DNA from: Diplonema papillatum
Lineage: Eukaryota; Euglenozoa; Diplonemea; Diplonemida; Diplonemidae
Direction: 5' to 3'
Assembly: GCA_030068145.1 (NCBI GenBank)
Contig: JAPJBO010000015.1
Coordinates: forward strand, 248,001 to 312,000
Length of the DNA stretch: 64,000 nt
A program made the translations under genes and the position numbers. Positions 22,688 to 32,300 of this stretch are shown piece after piece (within the stretch, counting starts at the first letter, position 1; the number at the start of each line of letters is the position of its first letter). The notes below the pieces were generated by a model. It saw nothing but the letters and a program-made list of their open reading frames with translations. It was not told the origin of the DNA and did no database searches.

Positions 22688-22717
22688 TCTTCGGGTGAAC
22701 AGGTGTTCACCCGAAGA
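22688..22717. repeat. Perfect 14-bp hairpin with a 2-base spacer
   Basis: TCTTCGGGTGAACA at 22688-22701 and its exact complement TGTTCACCCGAAGA at 22704-22717 are separated by GG. In RNA this would form a stem with a very tight loop; in DNA it is nearly a palindrome. No gene ends just upstream, so it is not a known 3'-end signal. Confidence 0.7.
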
Positions 22718-22809
22718 AGAGATTGCTTCTCGCGGTCGTCTTCAGCATTTGCGCAAGTCGCACCTTCCCACTCCGGCAACGAAGACCGTAGAAAGCGGGT
22801 TTAAAGAGA

Positions 22810-22850
22810 GTGTCCGCTTGCCCCACTCAAGAAGTGACCCTTTCATTTTT
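22810..22850 (+). repeat. 41-bp direct repeat, left copy (pair at 23368-23408)
   Basis: The block beginning GTGTCCGCTTGCCCCACTCA and ending CCCTTTCATTTTT is identical at 22810-22850 and 23368-23408 and brackets the triple array. This suggests duplication of a ~560-bp segment or insertion of the array between the copies. Confidence 0.75.
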
Positions 22851-22907
22851 CGAGACTGGAGGTCCTATGAACATGCAATGTGAATAGCCTCTATTCGAGC
22901 CAACCCC

Positions 22908-23342
22908 ACTTTTCTCTACTGTATTGTTTTTGAACTAGATAATAGCGCGGAGCTGGCTTTTTCTCCCCCTGGGAAAATGTATATGGGTGGCAGAGTGAGC
23001 GGGTGTCGGCCTTCAGGCCGGTGTGTCCGGGTTCAAACCCCGCCCATGACACTTTTCTCTACTGTATTGTTTTTGAACTAGATAATAGCGCGGAGCTGGC
23101 TTTTTCTCCCCCTGGGAAAATGTATATGGGTGGCAGAGTGAGCGGGTGTCGGCCTTCAGGCCGGTGTGTCCGGGTTCAAACCCCGCCCATGACACTTTTC
23201 TCTACTGTATTGTTTTTGAACTAGATAATAGCGCGGAGCTGGCTTTTTCTCCCCCTGGGAAAATGTATATGGGTGGCAGAGTGAGCGGGTGTCGGCCTTC
23301 AGGCCGGTGTGTCCGGGTTCAAACCCCGCCCATGACACTTTT
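22908..23342 (+). repeat. Three identical 143-bp units, each with a tRNA-like region
   Basis: Units start at 22908, 23051 and 23194 and appear identical base for base. Each holds a 70-bp region (first one 22981-23051) with an A-box-like TGGCAGAGTGAGCGG and a perfect B-box-like GGTTCAAACC 42 bases later, the usual spacing in tRNA genes, and ends that pair (ATGGGTG with CGCCCAT). The middle forms a 7-bp stem with a TTCA loop that does not give a proper 5-bp anticodon stem with a 7-base loop. It is best read as a tRNA-derived sequence, possibly a SINE head, not a working tRNA. Perfect identity means recent amplification or an assembly effect. Confidence 0.7.
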
Positions 23343-23402
23343 CCGGTCGAAGATTATTTCGAGGTTTGTGTCCGCTTGCCCCACTCAAGAAGTGACCCTT
23401 TC

Positions 23403-23538
23403 ATTTTTTTTGTGTAAGCACCTGCTTTGTAGGAAATGCTTGAGGAGACTGCCAGTTGCGAAAGATCAAACCACAGGAGGTAAATGTGTTGTAGCTCACA
23501 CGAAACACAGGTAAACCTGGGCGTAAGCGTTCAACAAA
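23403..23538 (+). repeat. Repeat family B, left part
   Basis: TGTGTAAGCACCTGCTTTGT, GGAAATGCTTGAGGAGACTG, CACACGAAACACAGGTAAAC and GGCGTAAGCGTTCAACAAA match 58160 and 34506 in order. The right-hand third, ending in CTCGAGTATTT, is missing. Confidence 0.7.
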
Positions 23539-23719
23539 CTGTACTGTCATGCAGAAGCGAAGTGAAAGCAGTGCTCGGCCTGCGAAGTGATTGCCATCTC
23601 TTCTTGTCCTCGGCCGCGTGCGGCGAACAGCTTTGTTCGCTCTTTTGTGGGGGATCGCTACTTTAAAACTAGCAGGTGTTTTGTTGCATACCCTTCAAGA
23701 GCAAGAAAACGAAGTGACA

Positions 23720-24286
23720 ATGATGCGCGCAGTGACCATCGCCGCGCTGCTGCTGTCTGCCGCAGAAGCCGCCGACGAGTGTGGGGCTACGGCCGCGCCG
23801 GTGACCGGATTCAACACGACCGATTACCTTGGGGAGTGGTACCAAATCGCGGTCAGCACGGCCTTCTTTGACGAGCACGAGCGGAGCCACCCGCTGTGCA
23901 TCCGGGCGTATTACTCGACGAACCCGGCCGGATATCTCAACGTGGTGAACATGGGCTTCAACTACAAGGGTGAGAACAGCTCGGTCCAAGGCAAAGCGAC
24001 GCAGGCCGACCCCGCTGTGGGAGCGCTGATGGTCTCCTTCTTCAACTCGCGCCCGGGGCCGTACAACATCATCAAGCTGGTGTCGTCTGAGGGACACTAC
24101 ACCACCGCGTTGGTGTGGACGTGCGACACGGATGGTATCGTGAGGGATTTGTGGATCCTGTCGAAGGACATGCACGTGTCCGAGGAGGTGATCTCCGACC
24201 TGTACGCCTTCGCAGACAGCTCGAACATTGACGTCGAGAAGCTACGCATGCTGAGAACTGTGCAAAACTGCACCACCGCTGCGTGA
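23720..24286 (+). CDS. Secreted lipocalin (Blc/apolipoprotein D type)
   Basis: One exon, 188 codons from the ATG at 23720 (a second ATG follows directly). Residues 1-18 form a signal peptide (MMRAVTIAALLLSAAEAA). The mature part has the lipocalin opening motif YLGEWYQIA with Gly38 and Trp40, strands around YYSTNPAGYLNVVNMGF (64-80), and the late block LVWTCDTDGIVRDLWILSKD (131-150), which resembles the end of bacterial Blc and apolipoprotein D and leads into the C-terminal helix EEVISDLYAFADSS. Cys21, 60, 135 and 184 can make two disulfides. Three N-x-S/T sites are present. Lipocalins bind small lipids or pigments; the ligand here is unknown. Length is normal. Neighbours give no clue to function. 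Upstream in-frame codons back to 23591 lack a good start and were left out. Confidence 0.85.
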   Translation: MMRAVTIAALLLSAAEAADECGATAAPVTGFNTTDYLGEWYQIAVSTAFFDEHERSHPLCIRAYYSTNPAGYLNVVNMGFNYKGENSSVQGKATQADPAVGALMVSFFNSRPGPYNIIKLVSSEGHYTTALVWTCDTDGIVRDLWILSKDMHVSEEVISDLYAFADSSNIDVEKLRMLRTVQNCTTAA

Positions 24287-24650
24287 GAACCATACTTTTT
24301 CAAAAAGGAGGAAATACATAGCCTTCTTCCAATTTCCGGACGGGGACCCTGCGTGAAGGAACCAACCACCCCGGGTAGGGTGGGCTGGTCTGGCACAAGT
24401 TGTCAACAGGAAAAAAAAAAAAGAAGTGACGAAAAGCAAACGTCGGAGAGCATGCAAGCGAATAACAATTAGCAGCTCCAAAAAGAAAGAGCTTTGTGCA
24501 AGCGGGGGGCACTTTCGGGGGACGCCGGTTCGCAGGAGGGCCCTGCGCGTAATAAAGAGGCACCAGCTGCTTGCGGAAGAAAACGGCCGGTACTGGCAGC
24601 AAAATTGGAAGAAAAAAAAAAAGAAAAAAAAAAAGAAAAAGAAAAAGAAA

Positions 24651-24921
24651 AAGGCCGCTCCTGGTCCAGGAACGTGACGGTCAAACCACAGCTTGCAAAG
24701 CTTGAGTCGGAGGCAGCACAGTGCCACAACCCGTCCGCTCCGCCCTGCGGCTGACCGTCTCGACGAGCTTGTGTTCAGCGCGAGCGCCAAGCCCCAAGGT
24801 GCGCCAAGCCTTGATGCTTTAGTTTGGGAAATCGGTAGCCACTTGACCCGTGGGCCCGTGGCTCTGCAGTACCGCCGAACACGTGAAGCCTGGCTCCCGT
24901 GTAGCAGGCTTTCCCTGGTAC
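24651..24921 (+). repeat. Repeat family I
   Basis: About 265 bp, some 85-90% like 47229-47484 in the same orientation: AAGGCCGCTCCTGGTCCAGG, CGAGCTTGTGTTCAGCGC, TTGATGCTTTAGTTTGGGAA, GCTTTCCCTGGTAC. Both copies are preceded by an A-rich tract, so on the minus strand they end in poly-T/pyrimidine, compatible with a SINE-like origin. That is only a suggestion. Confidence 0.75.
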
Positions 24922-25073
24922 CTTTGCGAAATTGGAAAAAGAAAAAACACTTTCCGAGGCGACAAGGTAAAAGAGACAACATTCCGAGACCAGCATATGA
25001 AAGAAACCGGCCCGGCCGCCCCCCCCCCCCTACAACGACCCCCCCCGCCTATACAACGACCCGCCTGTGCTCT

Positions 25074-25276
25074 AGTAGCACGGGTGGTCCTGGCTGTGAC
25101 GAGCTACGAACAGCCGCCTGACAAACCAGACTCACACCGCAGTCCTGTCTGCAGACACTCAGGTTCCACGCTGATGATGGTCCGCCTTATGTGTCCGTGG
25201 CTTAAAGGACCGAAACACGGCGCAGACGGGACCAGTGCGGTGTTGAGCACATACCCATTCCAAGCACGTTCTTGCA
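25074..25276 (+). repeat. Repeat family E, full copy
   Basis: Matches 8605-8803 along its whole length, with small insertions. Flanked on both sides by CCTATACAACGACCCCCC-type poly-C words (25036-25072 and 25277-25310). Confidence 0.75.
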
Positions 25277-25567
25277 ACCCCCCCCTATACAACGACCCCC
25301 CGCCCCCCTATGATGAACCATCCACCATCTGCAGACAGAGGGCCGTCACCTAGACCTCTTACACATAGGTGCGTGCTTTCGTCTCAGGCATTCGAAGGTT
25401 TCACAAATTGCGGTGCGGACGCCGGTTGCAGCGCCATGTGGCGTGACACAGCTATGGGCTCTCGCGTACAGCCGGGGGTTACTGCTTCCTTACAACATCC
25501 CTTCCACCCCCACCCTGCCCCTCTCTTTTTTGAATACGCACCTGCTTCGTAGGAAATCCTGTGCCCA

Positions 25568-25665
25568 GCTTTGACGAGCGATTGAACGTCAGCCCCTCAA
25601 CGGACCTCCACCAAGGGCTTCCCCCGCTTCGTCCTATCCAGGCATAGTTCACCATCTTTCGGTCC
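25568..25665 (+). repeat. Repeat family N (pair with 43440-43535)
   Basis: GAACGTCAGCCCCTCAACGG, ACCTCCACCAAGGG, GTCCTATCCAGGCATAGTTC and TTTCGGTCC keep order and spacing with 43440-43535, which lies inside the cyclase gene's intron. Confidence 0.6.
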
Positions 25666-26914
25666 CAACGAGTGCACTTGACCTCAAATCCCTTTCCACA
25701 GAATCGTGCATCGGCCGGTGCTGCGTTCTCAAGGATTGGCACACGAGGAGGCCACCGGTTGCGAATTACGAGCTTCTTTAGAAGCGTCTTCCAAGTGACA
25801 ACAGTCGGTGTCCTCGAGTAGTTCCAGCCCCCGTCAGCTCAACAACCCACCTTGTGGCACGAGGCCAGAAGCACAAAGCGAAGACCGCGTCCTGTTTCAC
25901 TCGCTTTCGGTTAGAATGCAGAGCCTCACCTACAAACGAAGACGTTCCCTCGTGCAACTTGAAACTACCTCCCTCTCGTTGTTCGAGGCCCGAAGCCGGC
26001 TCCCTTTGACTCCCTTCTCCCCACTTGTCTGCGAATACAACTGCGGCGGCAGAGCACGCACCTTTACGGAACCAGCCGCATGCCGACGAATGCAATAGGC
26101 GTAGCGTACCCTTAGAGCTTTGGCGCTTGTGCTGCAGCACACGGTAGTGTGGTGGGCCTTTCTCCGGAGAGGCTCACGCATTCAGAAATCGACTTGTACG
26201 CAGCACAAGGGTTGTGGCCCGTGTGCGAGCACTGAGCTTGCACCTGAGCGTTTCATGTCGAGTGCCGTCCAAACGTTAAACTCGGTACTTGCGTGCAAAA
26301 TGACACCCTACAGAGGTCGTGTGTCATGTGTGGTGGAGCCCCTCGTTGATACCACCGAAAGGTCGCGACACGCATCGCACAATGCCGATCGCTAGCGCTC
26401 GGTATACCCTAGACGAAAGGCATCGGTTCACCCCAAGAGCCCGCAATATGGAGAACCCACCCGAAAGCAGCCGGACCAGGCAGCACGAGAGCGATTGGGG
26501 ATCCCGACAGTGAAGAGGCGGACAATATGGGACCCTCACACTGAGGATCGGTACTGAAGATCGTGCATCGAGCAATCTTTTTGATGTAACAGTGCATTTT
26601 AAGCGCGAAAGAGAAAGCTGGCAGCGTGTTTGAGAGAAGATTGGCCCCAACCATCATATTCACGAACACGCGAATCCTTCCCCGGCACGTACAAACGAAC
26701 ACACGCCTATTCTTTTTATACTGCACGCGAGATTTCTGTTTCTGCTGAGCTTGGTTTAAAGGACACCTGGTTCGCGGGTGCTGGGCGCCCCGACTTGGAG
26801 TTGCTCTATTTCGCAAGTCGCCTGCTTACAAATCGGCACAGCAGGACGTGCCGCTGCGCTGCGGCAGGGGTGCGGAGAAGGGGGCGGGAGGGGGTGTGGG
26901 CCGCCAAGGTCGAA

Positions 26915-27373
26915 ATGGCGGCGATCGACCCGAAGATGCTGACGGAAGGCGGGTACAGGGAAGCGGTGTCTTTGGCGAACCCGGGGAAAGGGCTGAAGAT
27001 GCCGAAGGGCGTCGCTTTGGAGAGGAGCCTCCAGACTCTGCTGCAGGCGGGCGTGGACCGGATGGGAGCCTTCGACGATGCAAGCGACGGGGATCCCGAC
27101 AGTGAGGAGGCGGACGACATGGGGGACCTTGACTCGCGGGTGCTGGGCTCCGGCTTGGAACCGCTTGATTTCGCCGGTTACCTGCGCTTCCGGGCCCGGT
27201 GCGAAGAGGCGTCGAAAAGGAGCGAAACGGGCATCGACCCAGAGCAGCTGCTTTCTCTGCTGCATCCGGGCACGCCCGATGCCGAGCCGGACCCGCCCGC
27301 CCTGTGGAAGTCGCACTTGGCTTGCATCCGCGACGACGTTTTCTTCCACCAAGCCCTGCTCGATGCGCGGTGA
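26915..27373 (+). CDS. Small acidic protein of unknown function (152 aa)
   Basis: I do not recognise a family. The ATG at 26915 (MAAIDPKMLTEGGYREAV) begins the stretch with clear GC-rich coding bias; the open frame continues upstream to 26630 but over DNA that looks like a broken copy of the same gene. Features are a short basic start, a very acidic middle (DDASDGDPDSEEADD, about residues 49-63) and a C-terminal part with LEPLDFAGYLRFRARCEEA and WKSHLACIRDDVFFHQALL that looks helical. No signal peptide or membrane segment. Two decayed copies of the 3' half follow (27474 on and 28007 on), so the locus has been amplified in tandem. It could also be the last exon of a longer gene whose other exons have been lost or lie upstream. 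Confidence 0.5.
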   Translation: MAAIDPKMLTEGGYREAVSLANPGKGLKMPKGVALERSLQTLLQAGVDRMGAFDDASDGDPDSEEADDMGDLDSRVLGSGLEPLDFAGYLRFRARCEEASKRSETGIDPEQLLSLLHPGTPDAEPDPPALWKSHLACIRDDVFFHQALLDAR

Positions 27374-27473
27374 TGCTGCAAAACACACGGCCGTGTTGAC
27401 CCGAGTCCGCCGTCGATCTGATGGAGTGCGTAGCCCGCACTCCAAAGGGCAGTATTTGTGTTGTGGGCACATT

Positions 27474-27990
27474 CAGCTTCGATGATGCGAGCGACGGCGA
27501 TCCGACAGTGAGGACCTTGACTCGTGGGTGCTGGGCTCCGGCTTGGAACCGCTAGATTCCCCGTGCGAAGAAGCGTCAAACGGAGCGAAGGGCATCGACC
27601 CCGAGCAGCTGCTTTCTCGGCTGCATGCACGCCCGATGCCAAGCCGGACCCGCACGCCCTGTGGAAGTCGCACTTGGCTTGCATCCGCGACGACGTTTTC
27701 TTCCGCCAAGCCTGCTCGATGCTGCAAAACAGTGCCCCTCGAAAGGTGCACGGCCGTTGGCCCGAATCCGCCGTCGTTTTTCTGATTGTGAACTCGGCTT
27801 TCGCATGGCTTTTTTGGAGCCAGCCTGTAACAGGCAAGAGCGTGTCCGTGCCGTACCGTTACCGCAGGTAGCAATGCTTGGTGGCAAAAGACTTTCCGTG
27901 GTCGTCACGATGGAAAGCAATACCTGTTCAGTCTATGGCGAGACTAAAAAAGAGAAGGAGGGTGCGTAGCCCGCACCCCGACGGGCAGTA
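27474..27990 (+). pseudogene. Decayed tandem copy of the 26915 gene
   Basis: Repeats, with losses, the parent from GATGATGCGAGCGACGGCGA (parent 27075) through GGGTGCTGGGCTCCGGCTTG and GACCCCGAGCAGCTGCTTTC to TGGAAGTCGCACTTGGCTTG and CCGCGACGACGTTTTCTTCC. Several short deletions shift the reading frame, e.g. GATCCGACAGTGAGGACC for GATCCCGACAGTGAGGAGG, and the segment for the GYLRFRA region is gone. Past the coding part it carries a shared tail ending GTGCGTAGCCCGCACCCCGA (27960) that also closes the parent unit at 27427. Confidence 0.7.
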
Positions 27991-28006
27991 CTTGCGTTGT
28001 GCTGCA

Positions 28007-28345
28007 TCCGGGCACCCTGTGGAAGTCGCACTTGGCTTGCATCCGCGACGACGAATTCTTCCCTGCTCGATTCGCGGTGATGCTGTAAAACACAGCGCGC
28101 CTCGAAAAGCGCACAGCCGTGTTGACCCGAATCCGCCCGTCGCATCTGATTGCGACCTCGCTTTTTTGGAGCCCGTAACAGGCAAGCGCGTGAATGTGCA
28201 CGTTGCTGAGTATACGTACCGCTACCGCAGGTAGCACTTTTGGTCGCGAAAGACTTTCCGATGGAAATCAACGCCCGTTCAGTCTATGGTAAGACCAAAA
28301 GGTGAAGGAGAGTGCGTAGCCCGCACTTCAAAGGGCAGTACCTGG
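28007..28345 (+). pseudogene. Second decayed copy of the 26915 gene
   Basis: Shorter still: CTGCATCCGGGCACCCTGTG joins two parts of the parent (about 27260 and 27302) directly, then TCGCACTTGGCTTGCATCC, CGACGACGAATTCTTCCC and the tail ending GTGCGTAGCCCGCACTTCAA (28312). No long frame. Successive copies are shorter and more changed, so they were probably made at different times. Confidence 0.65.
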
Positions 28346-29378
28346 GTTCAGCGCTTGATCCTTCTTCCTGCCGCTTCGCACCATATTCTGCAGCCCACGC
28401 ATCCAATTGCGAACACCCAGCAAACTACTCGTTCGATACTTCCATTCTTAGTTTCTCAGGTCGTCGCCGAACACCACACGGAATTGTTATCCAGCCTCAT
28501 ACAACGTCAAGAGCGAGTACTGCCGCTGCTGAGGTTTCTGTAGGAACCACGGGACTTCCCCCTCCCGACAGCGAAGAAAAGAAGAAGGGAAAAGGGCGCG
28601 GTGTTCCAACTTTCACAACGAAATCTGCGCATTTTCTTTTTCCCGGTCCGTCGGGTCTCCGCATCTGTTCCCATTTCTGTTTGTACTCTCTGCGCGGGAA
28701 GAGCCTGAGAGCTGCAACTAGTCAGATCGTTGGTAGGATCTTATAGGAACAGCAGGAAACCATTGGTCAGATCGTAGGTAGGATCTTATAGGAACAGAAG
28801 GAAACCATTGGTCCCTTCGTGCGCGTCTTCATGACAAGACACACAGGCTTCTACGGCATCTGCATGCTGCTAGGAAGCGATCCGCCCAAATTGTTTGCTG
28901 CGGACACCAATATAGCGAGGACGGCAGGCCACCGCTCCTTGTCCACTCAGCCCCCACGTGTACCGGGTAAACACCGGGAACCTAGGGATGCGGCGTCAAT
29001 CGCCAGCCCTTCCATTCTAGGAGTTGCAGGGCCCAGATTTCCCGTCTTTCTTGTCCTCCCCTTGTGTTTTGTCCTTTGACAGAGTGAGCCGGTGGCTCTC
29101 ACCACCTTTACGAGACGGATGTGCCATGCATGCTCTGGCCGGGACGCCATCGTCCGAAATCCTGCACGTGTGTACACAGTATATGAGGTGGCATTGACAA
29201 GGGGGTTCATCGAACACTCGAACAATTTTTGCTACTTCACCGCCGTGGGCCTCCCCCTGCTCTGCACTGTGAGCGAGCATGAGAAAGAACATTATTAGGC
29301 CTAAATAACAACCACCCGGGCACTCAGAACGGAGCGGGGCTTGGTGCAAGTATCCCTGGGCGGGGCGTGTGAGTAATA
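28346..29378. other. Spacer upstream of topoisomerase II
   Basis: Contains a 46-bp tandem duplication (28722-28767 and 28768-28813: TCAGATCGTTGGTAGGATCT, then TATAGGAACAGCAGGAAACC). The part 28775-28845 resembles 11527-11590. The last few hundred bases are presumably the topoisomerase promoter and leader. No gene recognised. Confidence 0.5.
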
Positions 29379-32300
29379 ATGCCGTCCAAGTCCAATGATC
29401 TCGACTTCGATGACATGTACCTCATGATGGAACTGAGGGAGCAGATTCGTCACCGGCCGGACACGTACGTGGGCTCCCGAGAGGCGAAGGCGGATACGCT
29501 GTGGGTGTACGACGATGAAGCGCAGGAGATGGAGTTGCGTAAGGTGTCGTGGGTGCCCGCGCTGTACAAGATTTTCGACGAGATCCTGGTCAACGCCTCC
29601 GACAACTGGGAGCGGGACAACAACCAGACCCGGGTCAAGGTCGACATCAATGTTGAAAAGGGGTACATTCGTGTGTGGAACAACGGGCAAGGGGTGCCCG
29701 TGCACATGCACGGGAAGCACAACTTGTACGTGCCGGACATGATCTTCGGGTACCTGCTCACGTCTGGGAATTACAACGACACCGAGAAGAAGCTGACGGG
29801 CGGACGGAACGGGTTCGGTGCCAAGCTCGCGAACATTTTCTCGACCAAGTTCTCCATCGAAACCGTGCACACGGGAACCGGCAAAAAGTTCTCGAAGACG
29901 TGGACCGACAACATGACCAAGTTCAAGGAGGCAACCATCACCAACACGACCTCAAAGGACACCGACTACACGTGCGTCACGTTCTGGCCCGACTTTAAGT
30001 TCTTCGGTCTTGACGGCTTCGACGACGATCACTTGGCTTTGTTTAAAAAGCGAGTTATTGACATTGCCGGGTGCACTGACCCAAAACTCATCGTATGCAG
30101 ACACTTTGACGCCACCTGGGCGCGACATACTGAGGGTGTCACATAGCCATGCGTCGCACACAACCCATATGAACCGCAGTAAGTCTCCGGGGGAGAAAGA
30201 AACCCCCCCAATTGTAGGGGTATTGAAGATTCATCGCACTACATGCGACTTGCCAAAGCAGGCGAAAACCGCTGGCGCGCGCAACCAGGAGCAGCACACA
30301 ACTCCTGCAGGAGTTCACAAAATTCTCAGATTTAGCTTTTAACTTCCCCGCTTAGACCGGGGAAGACCACAGGGGAATTCACCGTCAGCTGCTCACTCCC
30401 GCATTAGAAGAATGCTGTGGCTGCTGGGTCTACCTCGTCTCTCTCTCGCTTAATCTTTTCGGTCGCCGGCGATACGAAAAAAAAGCCACGTTGCAAAACC
30501 ATACCGCACACAGGTGTACCTGAACGGCACGCGGGCCCCGGTGCAGAAGTTCAAGGACTACGTCGATTTGTACCCGGGGCTGGGCGAGGAGAAGATGGCC
30601 GAGTCCTACGCGGCGCCGAACACCCGTTGGCAGATCTGCGTTCGGCCGTCGAACATCGCGTTCCAGCAGGTTTCCTTCGTCAACTCGATCTGCACCATCC
30701 GAGGCGGGCAGCACGTCTCGTACATCGAGAAGCAGGTCATCGACAAGGTCGTCGAAGCGATCAAGAAGAAGAACAAGAAGATGGACATCCCGCCGCGCCA
30801 CGTCCGCGAGTTCCTGTGGATCTTCGTCAACGCCAAGATCGAGAACCCGTCGTTCGACTCGCAGACGAAGGAGACCCTCAACACGCCGCGGTCGAAGTTC
30901 GGCTCGACGTGCGAGGTCCCGCAGAAGATCGTCGACTCCCTGTGCAAAGTGATCACCGAACGCGTCCTAAGCCGCGTGAACAACAAAATCGACATCGACA
31001 TGTCCAAAAAGGTGCAATCTGCCGGCCGATCGCGGATGATCAACGTGCCCAAGCTCGACGACGCAAACGACGCCGGCACCGCCAAAGGAAAGTTCTGCAC
31101 GCTCATCCTCACCGAAGGCGAGTCCGCGAAGTCGATGGTCACCGCCGGGCTCGTCAAGATCGGCCGGGACCGCTACGGCTGCTTCCCCCTGCGCGGGAAG
31201 GTTTTGAACGTGCGCGACTCCTCCCGGACGCAGATCCAGAGCTGCAAGGAGATCCAGAACCTGATGAAAATCATCGGCCTCAAGCCGAACGAGAAATACA
31301 CGTCGACTGACAAGCTGCGGTACGGGTCCGTCATGATCATGACCGACCAGGACCACGACGGGTCGCACATCAAGGGCCTCCTCATCAACGTGTTCCACAC
31401 CATGTGGCCAGACCTCCTCAACGTCCCGGGGTTCCTCGTCCAGTTCATCACACCCATAGTGAAGGCCTTCCCCAGGGGCAAAGAGCGCGACACCGCGCGC
31501 GGAATCTCGTTCTTCACGATCTCCGACTTCCTCGCTTTCAAGGAGAAGCAAGAACGCCTCGGAAAACGGTGGGAGTACAGGTACTACAAGGGGCTGGGCA
31601 CCTCGTCGAAGCAGGAGGCGAAGCAGTATTTTTCGGATCTCGAAACCCACAAGATCGATTTCGTGTACGACGATGCCGGCGAGGATGACCGGGCTATCGA
31701 AATGGCGTTCGCCTCGAAGAAGGTGGACGAGCGCAAGCGGTGGATCACGGGATACGCGCCGAACAGCGAAGGGGTGGACTACAACATCAAGCAGCTCGGC
31801 TACAGCGACTTCATCAACAAGGAGCTCATCCTGTATTCGATCGCTGCGTGCGAGCGGGCGATCCCGAGCGCGATCGATGGGTTGAAACCGGGGCAGCGGA
31901 AGATTCTGTTCTGCGGGTTCGTCAGCTGCGCGACGAGGGAAGCGAAGGTGGTGCAGTTCTCGGGGTACGTCCTCGGGCACGCGGCGTACCACCACGGAGA
32001 GAAGAACTTGCAGGACACCATCATCAACATGGCGCAAGGCTTCACCGGCAGCAACAACTTGCCGTACTTCAAAGCCTGCGGCATGTTCGGCACCCGAGCT
32101 ACGGGCGGGAAGGACCACGCGGCAGCCCGTTACATCTCGACGAAGCTGGACCCGATCACCCGCGCTCTGTTCCCCAAGGTCGACGACAACCTCCTCGTCT
32201 ACAAGGACGACGAAGGAAAGCCCGTGGAGCCCGAGTACTACATCCCCGTCATTCCCACCGCTCTGCTCAACGGGCAGCTCGGCATCGGATCCGGGTTTTC

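Larger units (their letters stand above)
19010..23719. other. Gene-free stretch with tandem arrays
   Basis: The 3' flank of the phosphodiesterase is followed by the 207-239-bp array (19837-20706), a hairpin (22688-22717), the triple tRNA-like array (22908-23342) and family B (23403-23538). The long frame at 19022-19729 is out of frame with the upstream gene and has no domain. Between 20707 and 22680 I see nothing I can name. Confidence 0.55.
24287..26914. other. Gene-free stretch
   Basis: Contains A-rich/AAAAG tracts (24409-24650), family I (24651-24921), poly-C tracts, family E (25074-25276), a short family B scrap (25530-25560), family N (25568-25665) and, at 26500-26560 and 26760-26830, diverged pieces of the gene that starts at 26915. 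Nothing else recognised. Confidence 0.55.

Noticed and set aside
22981-23051. A working tRNA gene (anticodon TCA or TTC)
   Set aside because: A and B boxes and spacing are good, but no placement gives both a 5-bp anticodon stem and a 7-base loop with U33; the middle pairs as a 7-bp stem with a 4-base loop.
22908-23342. CRISPR array
   Set aside because: Units are contiguous and identical with no variable spacers, and the context is eukaryotic.
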